Source of the DNA: Pseudomonadota bacterium
Lineage (GTDB): Bacteria > Pseudomonadota > Gammaproteobacteria > UBA5335
Reading direction: 5' to 3'
DNA: 44,830 nucleotides
NCBI GenBank assembly: GCA_002862435.1
Contig: PKDC01000034.1
Span: forward strand, 1-44,830
The notes beneath the pieces were generated by a model that saw only the letters and a list, made by a program, of their open reading frames with translations, had not been told where the DNA came from and searched no databases. Position numbers and translations under genes: made by a program. Shown one piece after another: positions 7,702 to 16,415 of the stretch. Position 1 is the stretch's first letter; each line of letters begins with the position of its first letter.

Positions 7702-9321
7702 TCAATCGCGCCGCAGGTGGGCGTAGGGCGGCAAGGTCTGGATGCGCGTGTCGTGGCGTGGATGGCCCACGGTGAAGTGATACAGGCTCTGCAATCGGCC
7801 ATCCCGCACACCCAGCAGTTCGTGCAGCGCCTCGTCGAAATAGCAACCGATTCCGGTGCCGCGCAGCCCGCAGGCCTCGGCGGTGAGATACAGCGCCTGT
7901 CCCAGCGCGCCGGCTTCCCAATGCCGCCAGCGATAGCGCCAGGGTTCGTCCTCCATCTCGGGCGTCCATTCGGCGAGCAGGGCAAAAGCGACCGCGCCCT
8001 GGGCGGCGATGGCCTGATGGCAGGAGATGAGCCCGGCGACGCGGCGAACATCCCCGGTGAACAATTGGTACAGGGCCAGCCCGCCGGCCAGCGCGACCTC
8101 GGGACAGGCTTCCCATGCGAAACTCTGATCCAGCGCCCCGAGCAGCAGCGCCCGCGCGTCCGTATGGCGCGGCAGGGCATACAGCCCTGGGGTCATGCCC
8201 TCCACCCGATGGACGAACAGCACCGGATGCACCTTTGGGGATTCAGGCAGCGCGGACCAAGGCGGCACGCCAACGCGCGGCACCAGTCGGTCCAACAGGC
8301 ACTGGAACGCCGCAAAATCAATCGTTCCCGCCGGGTCATAGGCCTGCGCCGAACGGCGCTGGCGCAACAGATCCACCGCCGGTCGCGCATCCTCCGGCGC
8401 CGGCAGACAGGGCGCGGCGACACCCTCGCAGGCCGGCAGCGGCGGCGTGGCGGGTTTGGTCGTCCCCTGGCTGACCGCCTCGATCACCGGCCACTGGTAC
8501 AACGGGCGCGGATCGAGGACGTTGGGCCGCCCGCGCCAAGTCGCAGCCGCCACCCACGCCAGCCAGGATTTGGGATCGCTCGGGCTGGCCACGCCCGGCG
8601 CCTCGATGGCGAGCAAGAGATCCGGATGTTCCGGTTCTGCCCCGCCGGTGGGCTGATCCACGCCCAAAAGCCGCGCTACCTCGGCATCGGACCATTCCGT
8701 CAGCGGTCGCAGTTGCCAACCCAGCAGCGCCGCGCCATAGGCCAGCGCCGCCAAAGCGTGTCCCACGTCCAGTTGGCAGTAGCGATAGGCCCGCTCGCCG
8801 TATTTCCAGGCCTCGCGCCAGTGGATCGAGCTCAGCCCGAGCAGCACCGCCGGCGCGCTCCCAGTGGCGGCTGCGGAAAAACCGGCGCGCTGCTCCAGCT
8901 GATGCTGATCGGGGCGGTAGTGATACACCCCGTCCGGAAGATCGGGCAGGCCGCGGCTGACCACATAGCCCTCGGTGGGGTGCAGATTGCCGCTGGACGG
9001 ATTGCAGCGCAGCGCCCAGCGATCCGGGCCGTACTGCTTCCAGGCCGACAGACCCAGCGCCACTTCCAGCAGCCGGCCCACCCCCGCCCGGTCCACAGGC
9101 GCCGGTGTGATCACGCCGGGCCGATGCAAGTCGCCGAAAGAAACCGTGCCCGGCGCGGTCGTCAAGGCCAGGGGAAACTCGGGGCAGTCCGCATAGCGCC
9201 GGAAGGGATCAGGCTGGGCGTCCCAGTCCAAGGTGCCGGGACCTGACGCATAGCGATCGAGCTGGTGCTTGGTGCGATCGTGGTAGGCCCGGGGCGAGAG
9301 GCGGTCCGGCTCCTCGCTCAT
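7702..9321 (-). CDS. SagB/ThcOx-type dehydrogenase with two nitroreductase-like domains
   Basis: 539 aa from the ATG at 9321, which overlaps the stop of the NifZ-domain gene. Proteins of this group are FMN-dependent oxidoreductases; the classical members oxidise azolines to azoles in RiPP toxins, but many stand-alone ones have unknown substrates. A first nitroreductase-like domain spans roughly residues 75-260 with the SagB signature RCNPSSGNLHPTEGY. A second, more divergent one spans about 315-525, starting at LLRQRRSAQAYDP and ending with AEACGLRGTGIGCYFDEALHELLG. There is no YcaO, SagD or precursor peptide gene nearby, so toxin biosynthesis is unlikely. The strict coupling with the NifZ-domain gene suggests they work together. 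Function is not known. Confidence 0.85.
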   Translation of the reverse strand: MSEEPDRLSPRAYHDRTKHQLDRYASGPGTLDWDAQPDPFRRYADCPEFPLALTTAPGTVSFGDLHRPGVITPAPVDRAGVGRLLEVALGLSAWKQYGPDRWALRCNPSSGNLHPTEGYVVSRGLPDLPDGVYHYRPDQHQLEQRAGFSAAATGSAPAVLLGLSSIHWREAWKYGERAYRYCQLDVGHALAALAYGAALLGWQLRPLTEWSDAEVARLLGVDQPTGGAEPEHPDLLLAIEAPGVASPSDPKSWLAWVAAATWRGRPNVLDPRPLYQWPVIEAVSQGTTKPATPPLPACEGVAAPCLPAPEDARPAVDLLRQRRSAQAYDPAGTIDFAAFQCLLDRLVPRVGVPPWSALPESPKVHPVLFVHRVEGMTPGLYALPRHTDARALLLGALDQSFAWEACPEVALAGGLALYQLFTGDVRRVAGLISCHQAIAAQGAVAFALLAEWTPEMEDEPWRYRWRHWEAGALGQALYLTAEACGLRGTGIGCYFDEALHELLGVRDGRLQSLYHFTVGHPRHDTRIQTLPPYAHLRRD

Positions 9322-9581
9322 GACGTGGCGGGCGGCGCGCTGTCCAGGTCCTGCGGCCAACAGCCCACCGGCGGCCCCAATTCCCCGTCGGTTCCCTCGA
9401 ATCGCACCAGATACAGGACCTGCTTGGGATCCTGCTCCACGTGGCCAATGTTCACGATCACCCCGCGACCACCGGCGGGGACCAACAAGGCCTCCTCCGG
9501 GCAGTCCGGCATGCTGCCATCGTTGTGGATCGCCTGGGCGGCGTAGACCATATCGCCCATCTGCCCTTCATTCAGACCCAT
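9318..9581 (-). CDS. NifZ-domain protein (stand-alone)
   Basis: 87 aa, ATG at 9581 with GGGGAG 7-8 bases upstream. The sequence from GDMVYAAQAIHNDGSMP to VGCWPQDL follows the NifZ-domain pattern (GD.V.A...I.NDG..P, a central G..G.V..IG, and a terminal VGC...EL). In nitrogen fixers NifZ helps mature the P-cluster of nitrogenase. No other nif gene is present here, so a separate role is likely. The stop overlaps the start of the SagB-like gene (ATGA), which argues for translational coupling and a joint function, perhaps metal- or flavin-enzyme maturation. That last idea is inference only. Confidence 0.75.
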   Translation of the reverse strand: MGLNEGQMGDMVYAAQAIHNDGSMPDCPEEALLVPAGGRGVIVNIGHVEQDPKQVLYLVRFEGTDGELGPPVGCWPQDLDSAPPATS

Positions 9582-9656
9582 CTGTTCGCTCCCCGTGTGC
9601 GATGTGTTTCAGCTTTTGTCGCGCCTGCGACATTGCAGCCCGCCGGGCCGTGCGTC

Positions 9657-9672
9657 CGCCAAGCGCTTGGCG
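9657..9672. repeat. 16-bp perfect palindrome upstream of the NifZ-SagB unit
   Basis: CGCCAAGCGCTTGGCG reads the same on both strands. It lies 76-91 bases upstream of the NifZ-domain start, in a position suited to an operator for a dimeric repressor. No matching copy was noticed elsewhere in the window. Confidence 0.4.
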
Positions 9673-9814
9673 ACCCGCAAGGCCGCAGCACGGCGCTAGC
9701 GGGCGCATTGGTGGCCGGGCGGCAGCCAGCAACCCTACTGGACTCATGCATATTCATGGCCAGCTTGGTTTGGATGTTCGACGGCTGCGTTTCCGCTCCG
9801 GGTTTGGGCTGGAT

Positions 9815-10672
9815 TCAGTCTGCGTTGAGCGATCGCCACAGGCCGTCCTCGAACACCGCCTGTCCGTTTTCGACCAGATGGATGAGGTGGGCTTGCAGGG
9901 AGAGCCGCGCGGCAAGGTGCAGGAAGGCCGGCGTGTCGGCGTAGACGTCGGCGACCAGGGTTTCCGGCGTGCCATGGCCGACGCGTCGCAGCGCCGCGAG
10001 TACCTTGGCTTCACGCTGGCGGCGATGGGTGACGATAGCGGCCAACAGGCGCTGCGGTTCGCACAAGACGCGGCCGTGTGCCGGGGCGATGGCGGCCAGA
10101 TCGAGCGTTTGCAAGCGCTCCAGCGCGGCCAGGTATTGCCCCATGTGCCCATCGGGCGGGGCGATGACGACGGTCGCGCCTTCCATCACCTGATCGCCGG
10201 CGAACAACAGGCCTTCATTTTCGAGCAGGAAGCACACATGATCGGCGGCATGGCCGGGCGTATGGATGGCGCGCAGGTGAAACTCGCCCGTTTCGATCAC
10301 TTCGCCATCGGCGAGCGGCTCGCCGACGGGATGGCGCAGGCCGTGCGGCCCGCTGGGAAAAACATGAACGGGCGCGCCGGTGCGCTCGGTCAGCAGGGCG
10401 GCGCCGGGGGCGTGATCGGGATGGCGGTGGGTGAGCAGGATCTGGCGGATCGGGCCGCGCGCGGCGTCCTCGATCCGTTGCACATGGTTCGCGTCCGCAG
10501 GGCCGGGGTCGATCACCACGACATCGCGCCGACCGATGAGATAGCTGTTGGTGCCGGGGCCGGTCATCATGCCGGCGTTGCGCGCCGTGACGCGCCGCAC
10601 CAAGGGGCCCAGATCCTGCACCTCGCGCGCCCGGAAGGCCAGCGCCAGGGCCGGCCAATCGGTCGCGCTCAT
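9815..10672 (-). CDS. MBL-fold metallohydrolase (LACTB2/GloB-like)
   Basis: 285 aa from the ATG at 10672; a GTG two codons earlier (10678) is possible, with GGGGTGCG upstream of both. The zinc-binding motif THRHPDH is at about residues 81-87. Further metal ligands are expected in HTPGHAADHVCF and in GDQVMEG. The C-terminal part (ALRRVGHGTPETLVADVYAD) matches the winged-helix cap seen in LACTB2-type proteins. These act as hydrolases or nucleases; glyoxalase II activity is an older annotation with little support. No signal peptide, so cytoplasmic. It lies about 230 bases upstream of the NifZ-domain gene on the same strand, probably its own unit. Confidence 0.88.
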   Translation of the reverse strand: MSATDWPALALAFRAREVQDLGPLVRRVTARNAGMMTGPGTNSYLIGRRDVVVIDPGPADANHVQRIEDAARGPIRQILLTHRHPDHAPGAALLTERTGAPVHVFPSGPHGLRHPVGEPLADGEVIETGEFHLRAIHTPGHAADHVCFLLENEGLLFAGDQVMEGATVVIAPPDGHMGQYLAALERLQTLDLAAIAPAHGRVLCEPQRLLAAIVTHRRQREAKVLAALRRVGHGTPETLVADVYADTPAFLHLAARLSLQAHLIHLVENGQAVFEDGLWRSLNAD

Positions 10673-10955
10673 CGACACCGCACCCCACGAAGACCCGGCC
10701 CGCTCACTGGATCAAGGATCCGGCGGCTCATCCAATCGACACGTTCCATCGCGGCTCCTTGGTCCAAGTCGTTGTGACCATCGTGGCTGCATGATGGGAT
10801 GTCCGGACGGATCTCTCAAGGGGCGGTGTATCCGCAGGAGATCTTCGGAAAGTTCGGCGATGTGCTCCAAGCAGATTGATCTGGTCAGCCGTTTTCGCGC
10901 CTGAATTGACCAGCGCGGGAATGGACGAAAAGATCCCGCTTTCTTTGCGTTGCTT

Positions 10956-12038
10956 TTACCGCAGCGCTTCGCCCTCGACCGCTTCCAGGAACACGCGGGT
11001 GCGGCGGGGATGGGCATAGACGCGCGTTCCAATCACCAATTCGCCGGATTCCGCCGCGCCGCGCGGCACTTCGACCTCCAGCAACTGGCCATCCGCTTCG
11101 CGGCGCAGTTCCAGGCGCAGCCAGGGGCCGGCACCATAAATGCGGACGATCTGGGCGGCGATGGCCTCGGGTCCCTGGGGCTGCGGCGCCAGATGAAAAT
11201 CGTGGGGACGCACATGGACGCTGCCGGTCCGCTCGGTGTCTCCCGCGTGTTCCGGTACGGGCAGCCGCCAGCCATCCAGATCCGCCCAGCCGGCCGCGAT
11301 GCGGGCGGGGAGGCGGTTGACCTGACCGATGAAGGTGGAGACAAAGGCGCTGGCGGGATGGTCATAGAGCGCCTGCGGCGGGCCATCCTGCTCCACCCGG
11401 CCGCGATTCATCACGATCACCCGATCCGCCACTTCCATGGCTTCTTCCTGGTCGTGGGTAACGAACACGCTGGTGACGTGCAGTTCGTCGTGCAGGCGCC
11501 GCAGCCAACGGCGCAAGTCCTTGCGCACCTGGGCATCCAGTGCGCCGAAGGGTTCATCGAGCAACAACACGCGCGGTTGCACGGCCAGCGCCCGCGCCAA
11601 CGCCACCCGCTGGCGCTGGCCGCCGGAGAGCTGCGCCGGTCGGCGGTTGGCCATGGCGCCCAGTTGCACCAGCTCCAGCAGCTCTTGCACGCGCTGGCGG
11701 ATTTCGGCCTCCGGCGGACGGTCTCGGCGCGGCCGCACCCGCAGCCCGAAGGCGATGTTCTCGAATACGCTCAGGTGCGGGAACAGAGCGTAGTGCTGGA
11801 ACACGAAGCCCACCCGGCGGTGGCGCACGTGCAGATGGGTGGCATCCTCGCCGTGGAAGTGGACGGCGCCGGTGTCGGGCTGCTCAAGGCCGGCAATCAG
11901 GCGCAGCAGGGTGGTCTTGCCGCAGCCCGACGGCCCCAGCAGCGCCACCAGTTGGCCCGTCTCGATCTGCAGCGACAAGCGCTCCAGGACCGGCGTCATG
12001 CCATAGCGTTTGGAAATGTCACGGATTTCGATGCTCAT
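10956..12038 (-). CDS. cysA: Sulfate/thiosulfate ABC transporter ATP-binding protein CysA
   Basis: 360 aa, ATG at 12038. CysA is the ATPase of the sulfate/thiosulfate importer and energises CysT and CysW. Walker [10 protein letters not shown] is at about residues 35-43, the Q-loop is [18 protein letters not shown] (a phrase typical of CysA), the signature [15 protein letters not shown] is near 136-150, and Walker B is [16 protein letters not shown], followed by the switch histidine in [14 protein letters not shown]. The C-terminal ~120 residues form the regulatory TOBE-like domain. It is the last gene of the sbp-TOBE-cysT-cysW-cysA operon, 8 bases after cysW. Downstream (10881-10913) is a 7-bp inverted repeat CTGGTCA/TGACCAG with a long loop, too weak to call a terminator. 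Confidence 0.95.
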   Translation of the reverse strand: MSIEIRDISKRYGMTPVLERLSLQIETGQLVALLGPSGCGKTTLLRLIAGLEQPDTGAVHFHGEDATHLHVRHRRVGFVFQHYALFPHLSVFENIAFGLRVRPRRDRPPEAEIRQRVQELLELVQLGAMANRRPAQLSGGQRQRVALARALAVQPRVLLLDEPFGALDAQVRKDLRRWLRRLHDELHVTSVFVTHDQEEAMEVADRVIVMNRGRVEQDGPPQALYDHPASAFVSTFIGQVNRLPARIAAGWADLDGWRLPVPEHAGDTERTGSVHVRPHDFHLAPQPQGPEAIAAQIVRIYGAGPWLRLELRREADGQLLEVEVPRGAAESGELVIGTRVYAHPRRTRVFLEAVEGEALR

Positions 12039-12046
12039 GGGCGCCT

Positions 12047-12937
12047 TCAGGGGATAACAGGGGCTTCACGGTTGCCGTGCTGGCCGACCAGGATCTGGGC
12101 CACGAGGGTAACCAGCGCCAGGAAGGTGAGCAGGGAGGCCACGGCAAAGGCCGCGGCAAACTGGTATTCGTTGTAGAGAATTTCCACATGCAGCGGGATG
12201 GTATTGGTGTGGCCGCGGATATGGCCCGACACCACCGACACGGCGCCGAATTCCCCCATGGCGCGGGCGTTGCACAGGATGATTCCGTACAACAGGCCCC
12301 AGCGCACGCTGGGCAGGGTGATGCGGCGGAACGTCTGCCAGCCGGATGCGCCCAGGCTCAGGGCCGCTTCTTCCCGGTCCCGCCCCTGCTGCTCCATGAG
12401 CGGAATAAGCTCCCGTGCCACGAAAGGAAAGGTGACAAACAGGGTCGCCAGGACAATGCCCGGCACGGCGAAGATGATTTGCAGATCGGCTGCCTTGAGC
12501 GCGGGCGCGAACCATCCTTGAGCGCCGTAGAGCAGGACATAGATCAGGCCCGCCACAATCGGACTGACGGCAAAGGGCAGGTCGATCATCGTGATCAGCA
12601 GTTGCTTGCCGCGAAAGCTGAACTTGGCGATGGCCCAACTGGCCGCCAGACCGAAAACCACGTTCAAGGGAACCGCAATGCCGGCGGCCAGCAGAGTGAG
12701 GCGGATGGCCGCCCGGGCATCCGGTTCGGTGATGGCGGCCCAGTACACGCCAAAGCCCCGCGCCAAGGCTTCCGTAAACACCGCTACCAGCGGCAGGACC
12801 AGGAACAATCCCAGGAATCCCAGCATCGCCCCTATCAGGATCAGGCGAGCCAGCGGTCCTTCGGTCGCGAGCTGGGCCTTTGTGACTGAGGGGCCATGCT
12901 TCAAATCAATGGCGGGCGCGCCTGCGGCCATGTTCAT
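12047..12937 (-). CDS. cysW: Sulfate ABC transporter permease CysW
   Basis: 296 aa from the ATG at 12937, which overlaps the cysT stop; a second ATG two codons later (12931) has better spacing to GGGG. One of the two inner-membrane permeases of the sulfate/thiosulfate importer, with about six helices. The EAA loop that docks to CysA is [20 protein letters not shown]. The [13 protein letters not shown] phrase is characteristic of CysW. It lies between cysT (4-base overlap) and cysA (8-base gap), so stoichiometric co-expression is likely. Confidence 0.94.
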   Translation of the reverse strand: MNMAAGAPAIDLKHGPSVTKAQLATEGPLARLILIGAMLGFLGLFLVLPLVAVFTEALARGFGVYWAAITEPDARAAIRLTLLAAGIAVPLNVVFGLAASWAIAKFSFRGKQLLITMIDLPFAVSPIVAGLIYVLLYGAQGWFAPALKAADLQIIFAVPGIVLATLFVTFPFVARELIPLMEQQGRDREEAALSLGASGWQTFRRITLPSVRWGLLYGIILCNARAMGEFGAVSVVSGHIRGHTNTIPLHVEILYNEYQFAAAFAVASLLTFLALVTLVAQILVGQHGNREAPVIP

Positions 12938-13761
12938 GTCCCCTGTCGGGTTTGGTTCCAGTGCTGGAGTCCATTGATGCCCAGCAACAGAACAAAGGAA
13001 AACAACAGCATCACGCTTCCCAGGGCGGCTGCACCGGCGTAGTCGTATTGCTCCAGCTTGGTGATGATGAGCAAGGGCGTGATCTCCGTGCGCATCGGCA
13101 GATTGCCGCTAATGAAGACCACCGAGCCATATTCCCCGACGGCGCGCGCAAAGGACATGGCAAAGCCGGTGAGCAAGGCCGGCAGCAAAGTTGGCAGCAA
13201 CACCCGGAGGAAGGTCTGGAGGCGGTCGGCGCCCAGGCTGGCGGCGGCCTCTTCCAGTTCCGATCCGAGGTTTTCCAGTACCGGTTGGACGGTGCGCACC
13301 ACATAGGGCAGGCCGATGAAGGTCAGGGCCACGACGATGCCGAGCGGCGCATAGGCAACCTTGATCCCCACTGCGTCCAGCCAGCGCCCGAGCCAGCCAT
13401 TGGGCGCGTAAAGGGTGGTCAGCGTGATGCCGGCCACCGCAGTGGGCAGGGCAAAGGGCAAGTCCACCAGCGCGTCCACCAGCTTCCTGCCCGGAAACGG
13501 ATAGCGCACCAAGACCCAGGCCGTAATGAGGCCAAAGATGCCGTTGATCCCGGCTGCCAGCAGGGACGTCCACAGGGTCAGACGGTAACTGGCCACCGCG
13601 CGTGGATCACTGATGGTCGCCCACAGCGTGGCCCACGACGGGGTCAGGGCCTTGGCCACCAGCGCGGCCAGCGGCAGCAACACCACCAGTGTGGCGTAGG
13701 TCAGGGTAAAGCCCATGGTGAGTCCGAAGCCGGGTATCACCGGGCGGGTCTTGCGCGTCAT
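12934..13761 (-). CDS. cysT: Sulfate ABC transporter permease CysT (CysU)
   Basis: 275 aa from the ATG at 13761, with GAGGAG 6-7 bases upstream; a TTG one codon earlier is less likely. Inner-membrane permease partner of CysW in the sulfate/thiosulfate importer. The N-terminus VIPGFGLTMGFTLTYATLVVLLPLAAL is the family's typical first helix. The EAA loop is LEEAAASLGADRLQTFLRV, and YGSVVFISGNLP is the CysT counterpart of the CysW phrase. The start overlaps the stop of the TOBE gene by one base (TGATG) and the stop overlaps cysW. Confidence 0.94.
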   Translation of the reverse strand: MTRKTRPVIPGFGLTMGFTLTYATLVVLLPLAALVAKALTPSWATLWATISDPRAVASYRLTLWTSLLAAGINGIFGLITAWVLVRYPFPGRKLVDALVDLPFALPTAVAGITLTTLYAPNGWLGRWLDAVGIKVAYAPLGIVVALTFIGLPYVVRTVQPVLENLGSELEEAAASLGADRLQTFLRVLLPTLLPALLTGFAMSFARAVGEYGSVVFISGNLPMRTEITPLLIITKLEQYDYAGAAALGSVMLLFSFVLLLGINGLQHWNQTRQGT

Positions 13762-13967
13762 CAAATCTCCTCTGGCGATAGGGTCTGCATCGGCAGCACG
13801 ATCACATCGGTGGCCCGGATCATCACCTGGAGCCGACGACCCGGTTGCAAGGTCTGGCGCCGGCTTGATGTCGCCGGCAAGCGCACCTGCAGCACCTGAT
13901 CCCCCAGCGCCAGATCCAGCTCAAGCCATCCCGGCGTTTCGGTAATCAGCAGGATGCGGCCCGTCAT
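13761..13967 (-). CDS. Stand-alone TOBE (Mop-like oxyanion-binding) protein
   Basis: 68 aa if it starts at the ATG at 13967. The pattern MTGRILLITETPGWLELDL through GRRLQVMIRATDVIVL is that of a TOBE/Mop domain, which binds molybdate, tungstate or related oxyanions as oligomers or serves as the regulatory domain of CysA/ModC. No good ribosome site precedes this ATG, and the family similarity seems to begin a few residues earlier (AIVPGNR), so the true start may be upstream: GTG codons at 14087 or 14090 would make it overlap the end of sbp. It lies inside the sulfate operon between sbp and cysT. I infer an accessory sensor or buffer for sulfate or molybdate, unproven. Confidence 0.65.
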   Translation of the reverse strand: MTGRILLITETPGWLELDLALGDQVLQVRLPATSSRRQTLQPGRRLQVMIRATDVIVLPMQTLSPEEI

Positions 13968-14073
13968 CCGGTTGCCCGGGACGATCGCAATAGCCGGCGC
14001 GGTAGGCGGTGGAGATGGTGTAATCGATGGGGTGACCTGATCGGGTTGTCGGGCGTGTCCGGAAAATGGGCGC

Positions 14074-15147
14074 TCAGGGGCGCCCACCACCGACAGGGAT
14101 CTGGTCGAAAAAGCCACCATCCGCAAAATGCGTCTTCTGGGCTTTCTCCCAGCCGCCGAAGGCATCATCGACAGTGACCAGTCGCACTTTAGGAAAACGG
14201 GCCAGATCCTTGGGGTCGGCTGCCTTGGCGTCGCGCGGACGGAAGTAGTGCTTCGCCGCCAGGCGCTGGCCTTCGGGGCTGTAGAGATATTCCAGGTAAG
14301 CCTGGGCCAGGGGCAGGTTGCCATGCTCGCGGGCATAGTCATCCACCACGGCAACTGTCGGTTCGGCCAGGATGGACAGCGAGGGCACCACGATCTCGAA
14401 GCGATCCGCGCCCAGCTCGTTCAGGGTGAGAAAGGCTTCGTTTTCCCAGGTCAGCAACACATCGCCGATGCCGCGTTGGGCAAAGGTGGTGGTACTGCCG
14501 CGCGCGCCGGAATCCAGGACAGGGACATTCTTGAACAAGTCTGTCACGAAGGTGCGGGCGGCCTCATCCGAGCCCTGCTTTTCGCGGGCATAGGCCCAGG
14601 CAGCCAGATAATTCCAGCGCGCGCCACCGGAAGTCTTGGGATTGGGGGTGATCACCTGCAGACCGGGCTTGATCAGATCGTCCCAGTCGCGGATCGCCTT
14701 GGGATTGCCCTTGCGCACCAGAAACACGATGGTCGAGGTGTAGGGAGCGCTGTTGCTGGGCAGGCGTTTTTGCCAGTCGGTCGGGATGTGGCCGGAGCGG
14801 GCAATGGCGTCGACATCGGAGGCCAGCGCGAGAGTGACCACGTCCGCCTTCAAGCCATCGATCACGGCACGCGCCTGTTTTCCGGAACCGCCGTGGGATT
14901 GCTGGAAGCTGACTGATTCGCCGTTTTTTTCCTTCCAATGGCGCGCGAAGGCGGCGTTGTAGTCATGGTAAAACTCCCGTGTGGGGTCATAGGATACATT
15001 GAGCAGGCTGCGCTCGGCCGCTTGGGCGGGGTGGCAGCCCAGGCCGGCCAGCAAGACCGCAAGACCGAAGGTCGAGCCCAGGCCAATGCGACGCAAGAGG
15101 GGCGCGGCCCATCGGGCAGAGCGACGGGTGACAGCGAAAAATTCCAT
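14074..15147 (-). CDS. sbp: Periplasmic sulfate-binding protein Sbp
   Basis: 357 aa, ATG at 15147. Captures sulfate in the periplasm and passes it to CysTWA. An N-terminal signal peptide covers about the first 43 residues (hydrophobic stretch [11 protein letters not shown], likely cleavage after AQA). The mature protein begins [20 protein letters not shown], the classic Sbp opening. The sulfate-contacting phrases [33 protein letters not shown] and the [20 protein letters not shown] region are intact. Its coding end may overlap an alternative start of the TOBE gene. It follows the yezD-like gene by about 107 bases, with a motif repeated upstream of both. Confidence 0.95.
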   Translation of the reverse strand: MEFFAVTRRSARWAAPLLRRIGLGSTFGLAVLLAGLGCHPAQAAERSLLNVSYDPTREFYHDYNAAFARHWKEKNGESVSFQQSHGGSGKQARAVIDGLKADVVTLALASDVDAIARSGHIPTDWQKRLPSNSAPYTSTIVFLVRKGNPKAIRDWDDLIKPGLQVITPNPKTSGGARWNYLAAWAYAREKQGSDEAARTFVTDLFKNVPVLDSGARGSTTTFAQRGIGDVLLTWENEAFLTLNELGADRFEIVVPSLSILAEPTVAVVDDYAREHGNLPLAQAYLEYLYSPEGQRLAAKHYFRPRDAKAADPKDLARFPKVRLVTVDDAFGGWEKAQKTHFADGGFFDQIPVGGGRP

Positions 15148-15226
15148 GAGATCTCCTTTGATCCGATTAGTTGGTCATCAAGAGGTTGATCGCTTGGAAC
15201 TTCCGGAGGTCCGGTCAGCTCAGCGG

Positions 15227-15240
15227 GATATGAATCAAAA
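15227..15240. promoter_or_regulatory. 14-bp motif upstream of sbp, repeated upstream of the yezD-like gene
   Basis: GATATGAATCAAAA here differs by one base from GATATGAATTAAAA at 15536-15549. The two copies lie about 80 bases upstream of the sbp and yezD-like starts respectively, in the same orientation. This suggests binding of a shared sulfur regulator such as CysB; the identity is a guess. Confidence 0.35.
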
Positions 15241-15254
15241 ATAACGGGGTTGGG

Positions 15255-15455
15255 TTAACCCGCAGCGCGCGGGGGTTCCGGACTTGCGATGCGGATTTTC
15301 TCGCGCCGCTCGATCTGCACCACGCGCCCGTCATGCACCGTGATTTCGATCGCTCCGAAACGCAGCCCGGCCAGCAGGCGGCTGATCTGGCTCATCACCT
15401 CGGGAGCCAAGGCGGGATCCACATTCGGGTTTGGGCTCGCGCGGCGGTCTTGCAC
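15255..15455 (-). CDS. YezD-like DUF2292 small protein
   Basis: 66 aa if it starts at the GTG at 15455; alternatives are the GTG at 15422 or the ATG at 15395, none with a strong ribosome site. The core LRFGAIEITVHDGRVVQIERREKIR is the DUF2292/YezD pattern. Genes of this family commonly sit at the head of sulfate-assimilation or cys transport clusters, as here, but their molecular function is not established. It is followed by sbp on the same strand. Confidence 0.75.
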   Translation of the reverse strand: MQDRRASPNPNVDPALAPEVMSQISRLLAGLRFGAIEITVHDGRVVQIERREKIRIASPEPPRAAG

Positions 15456-15527
15456 GGTTTACGCTTGGTCTGAGTCTTTGGTGGGCCCATTGTGGGGAGC
15501 CGGCTTTATTCTGTGAAATAATTAGTT

Positions 15528-15549
15528 ATTCATTTGATATGAATTAAAA
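15528..15549. promoter_or_regulatory. AT-rich divergent regulatory region with inverted repeat and sulfur-gene motif
   Basis: ATTCAT-TTGAT-ATGAAT (15528-15544) is a perfect inverted repeat around a 5-base spacer, in the only AT-rich stretch of the area. It overlaps the second copy of the GATATGAATTAAAA motif (15536-15549). It lies between the divergent yezD-like and SDR genes and could control both. Confidence 0.4.
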
Positions 15550-15569
15550 GAATTTAGAGGAGTGCGTTC

Positions 15570-16319
15570 ATGACCACCCGATCGATGCTCATCAGCGGTG
15601 CCAGTTCCGGCATCGGCGCGGCGGTGGCCCGCGAATTGGCCCGGCACGGCTGGCCGCTGGCGTTGTCGGCTCGGCGCCGGGATGCCTTGGACGATCTGGC
15701 CAGCGAGCTGCGCCAGCGGCATCCCGGGTTGCGTATCAGCGTGCACGTTCACGATGTGACGGACTACGCAAGCAGTGACGCCCTGATCCGGGATGCGGCG
15801 GAGGCGCTGGGGGGATTGAGCGCGGTGTTCGTCAATGCGGGGATCGGCCTCGGCGGGCGCATCGGCGGGAAGTCCTTCGACAAACAGCGGCGCACCATCG
15901 AGACCAATCTGCTCGGCGCCATGGCCGTCACCGATGCGGCAGTACGCCATTTCCGTGCCCACGGCGGCGGGCAGGTGGTGGGAACCTGTTCGGTGGCAGC
16001 GTTTCGCGGCGTGCCCGGAAACGTCGCCTATTCCGCCTCCAAGGCGGCGCTGTCCACCTATCTGGAGGGCTTGCGGGCGGAGGGCTGGCGCGAGGGGATC
16101 CGGGTGACGGTGCTCTACCCCGGCTTTGTGCGCACCCCCATCGTCGAGGGCGTGGCCCACACGCCGTTCGCCATCGAGGCGGATCGGGCAGCACGCCTCA
16201 TCGTGCGCGCCATCGAACGCCAGGCGCCCCGCGCCATCGTGCCGCGTTTTCCCTGGACGCTGGCGCGTTGGCTGATGCCCTTGATCCCCTCCCGACTGCT
16301 GGCGCGCGCCGGCTTTTGA
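15570..16319 (+). CDS. Short-chain dehydrogenase/reductase (classical SDR)
   Basis: 249 aa, ATG at 15570 with GAGGAG about 8 bases upstream. NAD(P)-dependent oxidoreductase of unknown substrate. The cofactor motif GASSGIG is at residues 10-16, an arginine after beta-2 (SARRRDAL) favours NADP(H), and the catalytic set is Ser141, Tyr154 and Lys158 (YSASK). The C-terminus with RFPWTLARWLMPLIPSRLL is hydrophobic and could touch the membrane, as in DHRS7-like or SDR proteins acting on lipids. It stands alone on the plus strand, divergent from the sulfur genes. Confidence 0.88.
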   Translation: MTTRSMLISGASSGIGAAVARELARHGWPLALSARRRDALDDLASELRQRHPGLRISVHVHDVTDYASSDALIRDAAEALGGLSAVFVNAGIGLGGRIGGKSFDKQRRTIETNLLGAMAVTDAAVRHFRAHGGGQVVGTCSVAAFRGVPGNVAYSASKAALSTYLEGLRAEGWREGIRVTVLYPGFVRTPIVEGVAHTPFAIEADRAARLIVRAIERQAPRAIVPRFPWTLARWLMPLIPSRLLARAGF

Positions 16320-16415
16320 TGCCAAAGGATCTTGACACCCGCACCGATCATTTTCAGATGAAGCATTTTGCCGAACGATGCGCGCGTCCGGTTCGCCCGG
16401 GGCGGGACAGCGGGA

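Noticed and set aside
7702..9581. RiPP (streptolysin S-like) biosynthesis locus suggested by the SagB-type enzyme
   Set aside because: No YcaO cyclodehydratase, no SagC-like protein, precursor peptide or exporter in the neighbourhood.
9318..9581. Nitrogen-fixation locus suggested by the NifZ domain
   Set aside because: No nifHDK, nifB, nifEN or other nif gene nearby; the domain alone is not evidence for nitrogen fixation.
10881..10936. Inverted repeats CTGGTCA/TGACCAG and GCGGGA/TCCCGC after cysA
   Set aside because: Long loops and no T-tract on the minus strand; too weak to annotate as the operon terminator.
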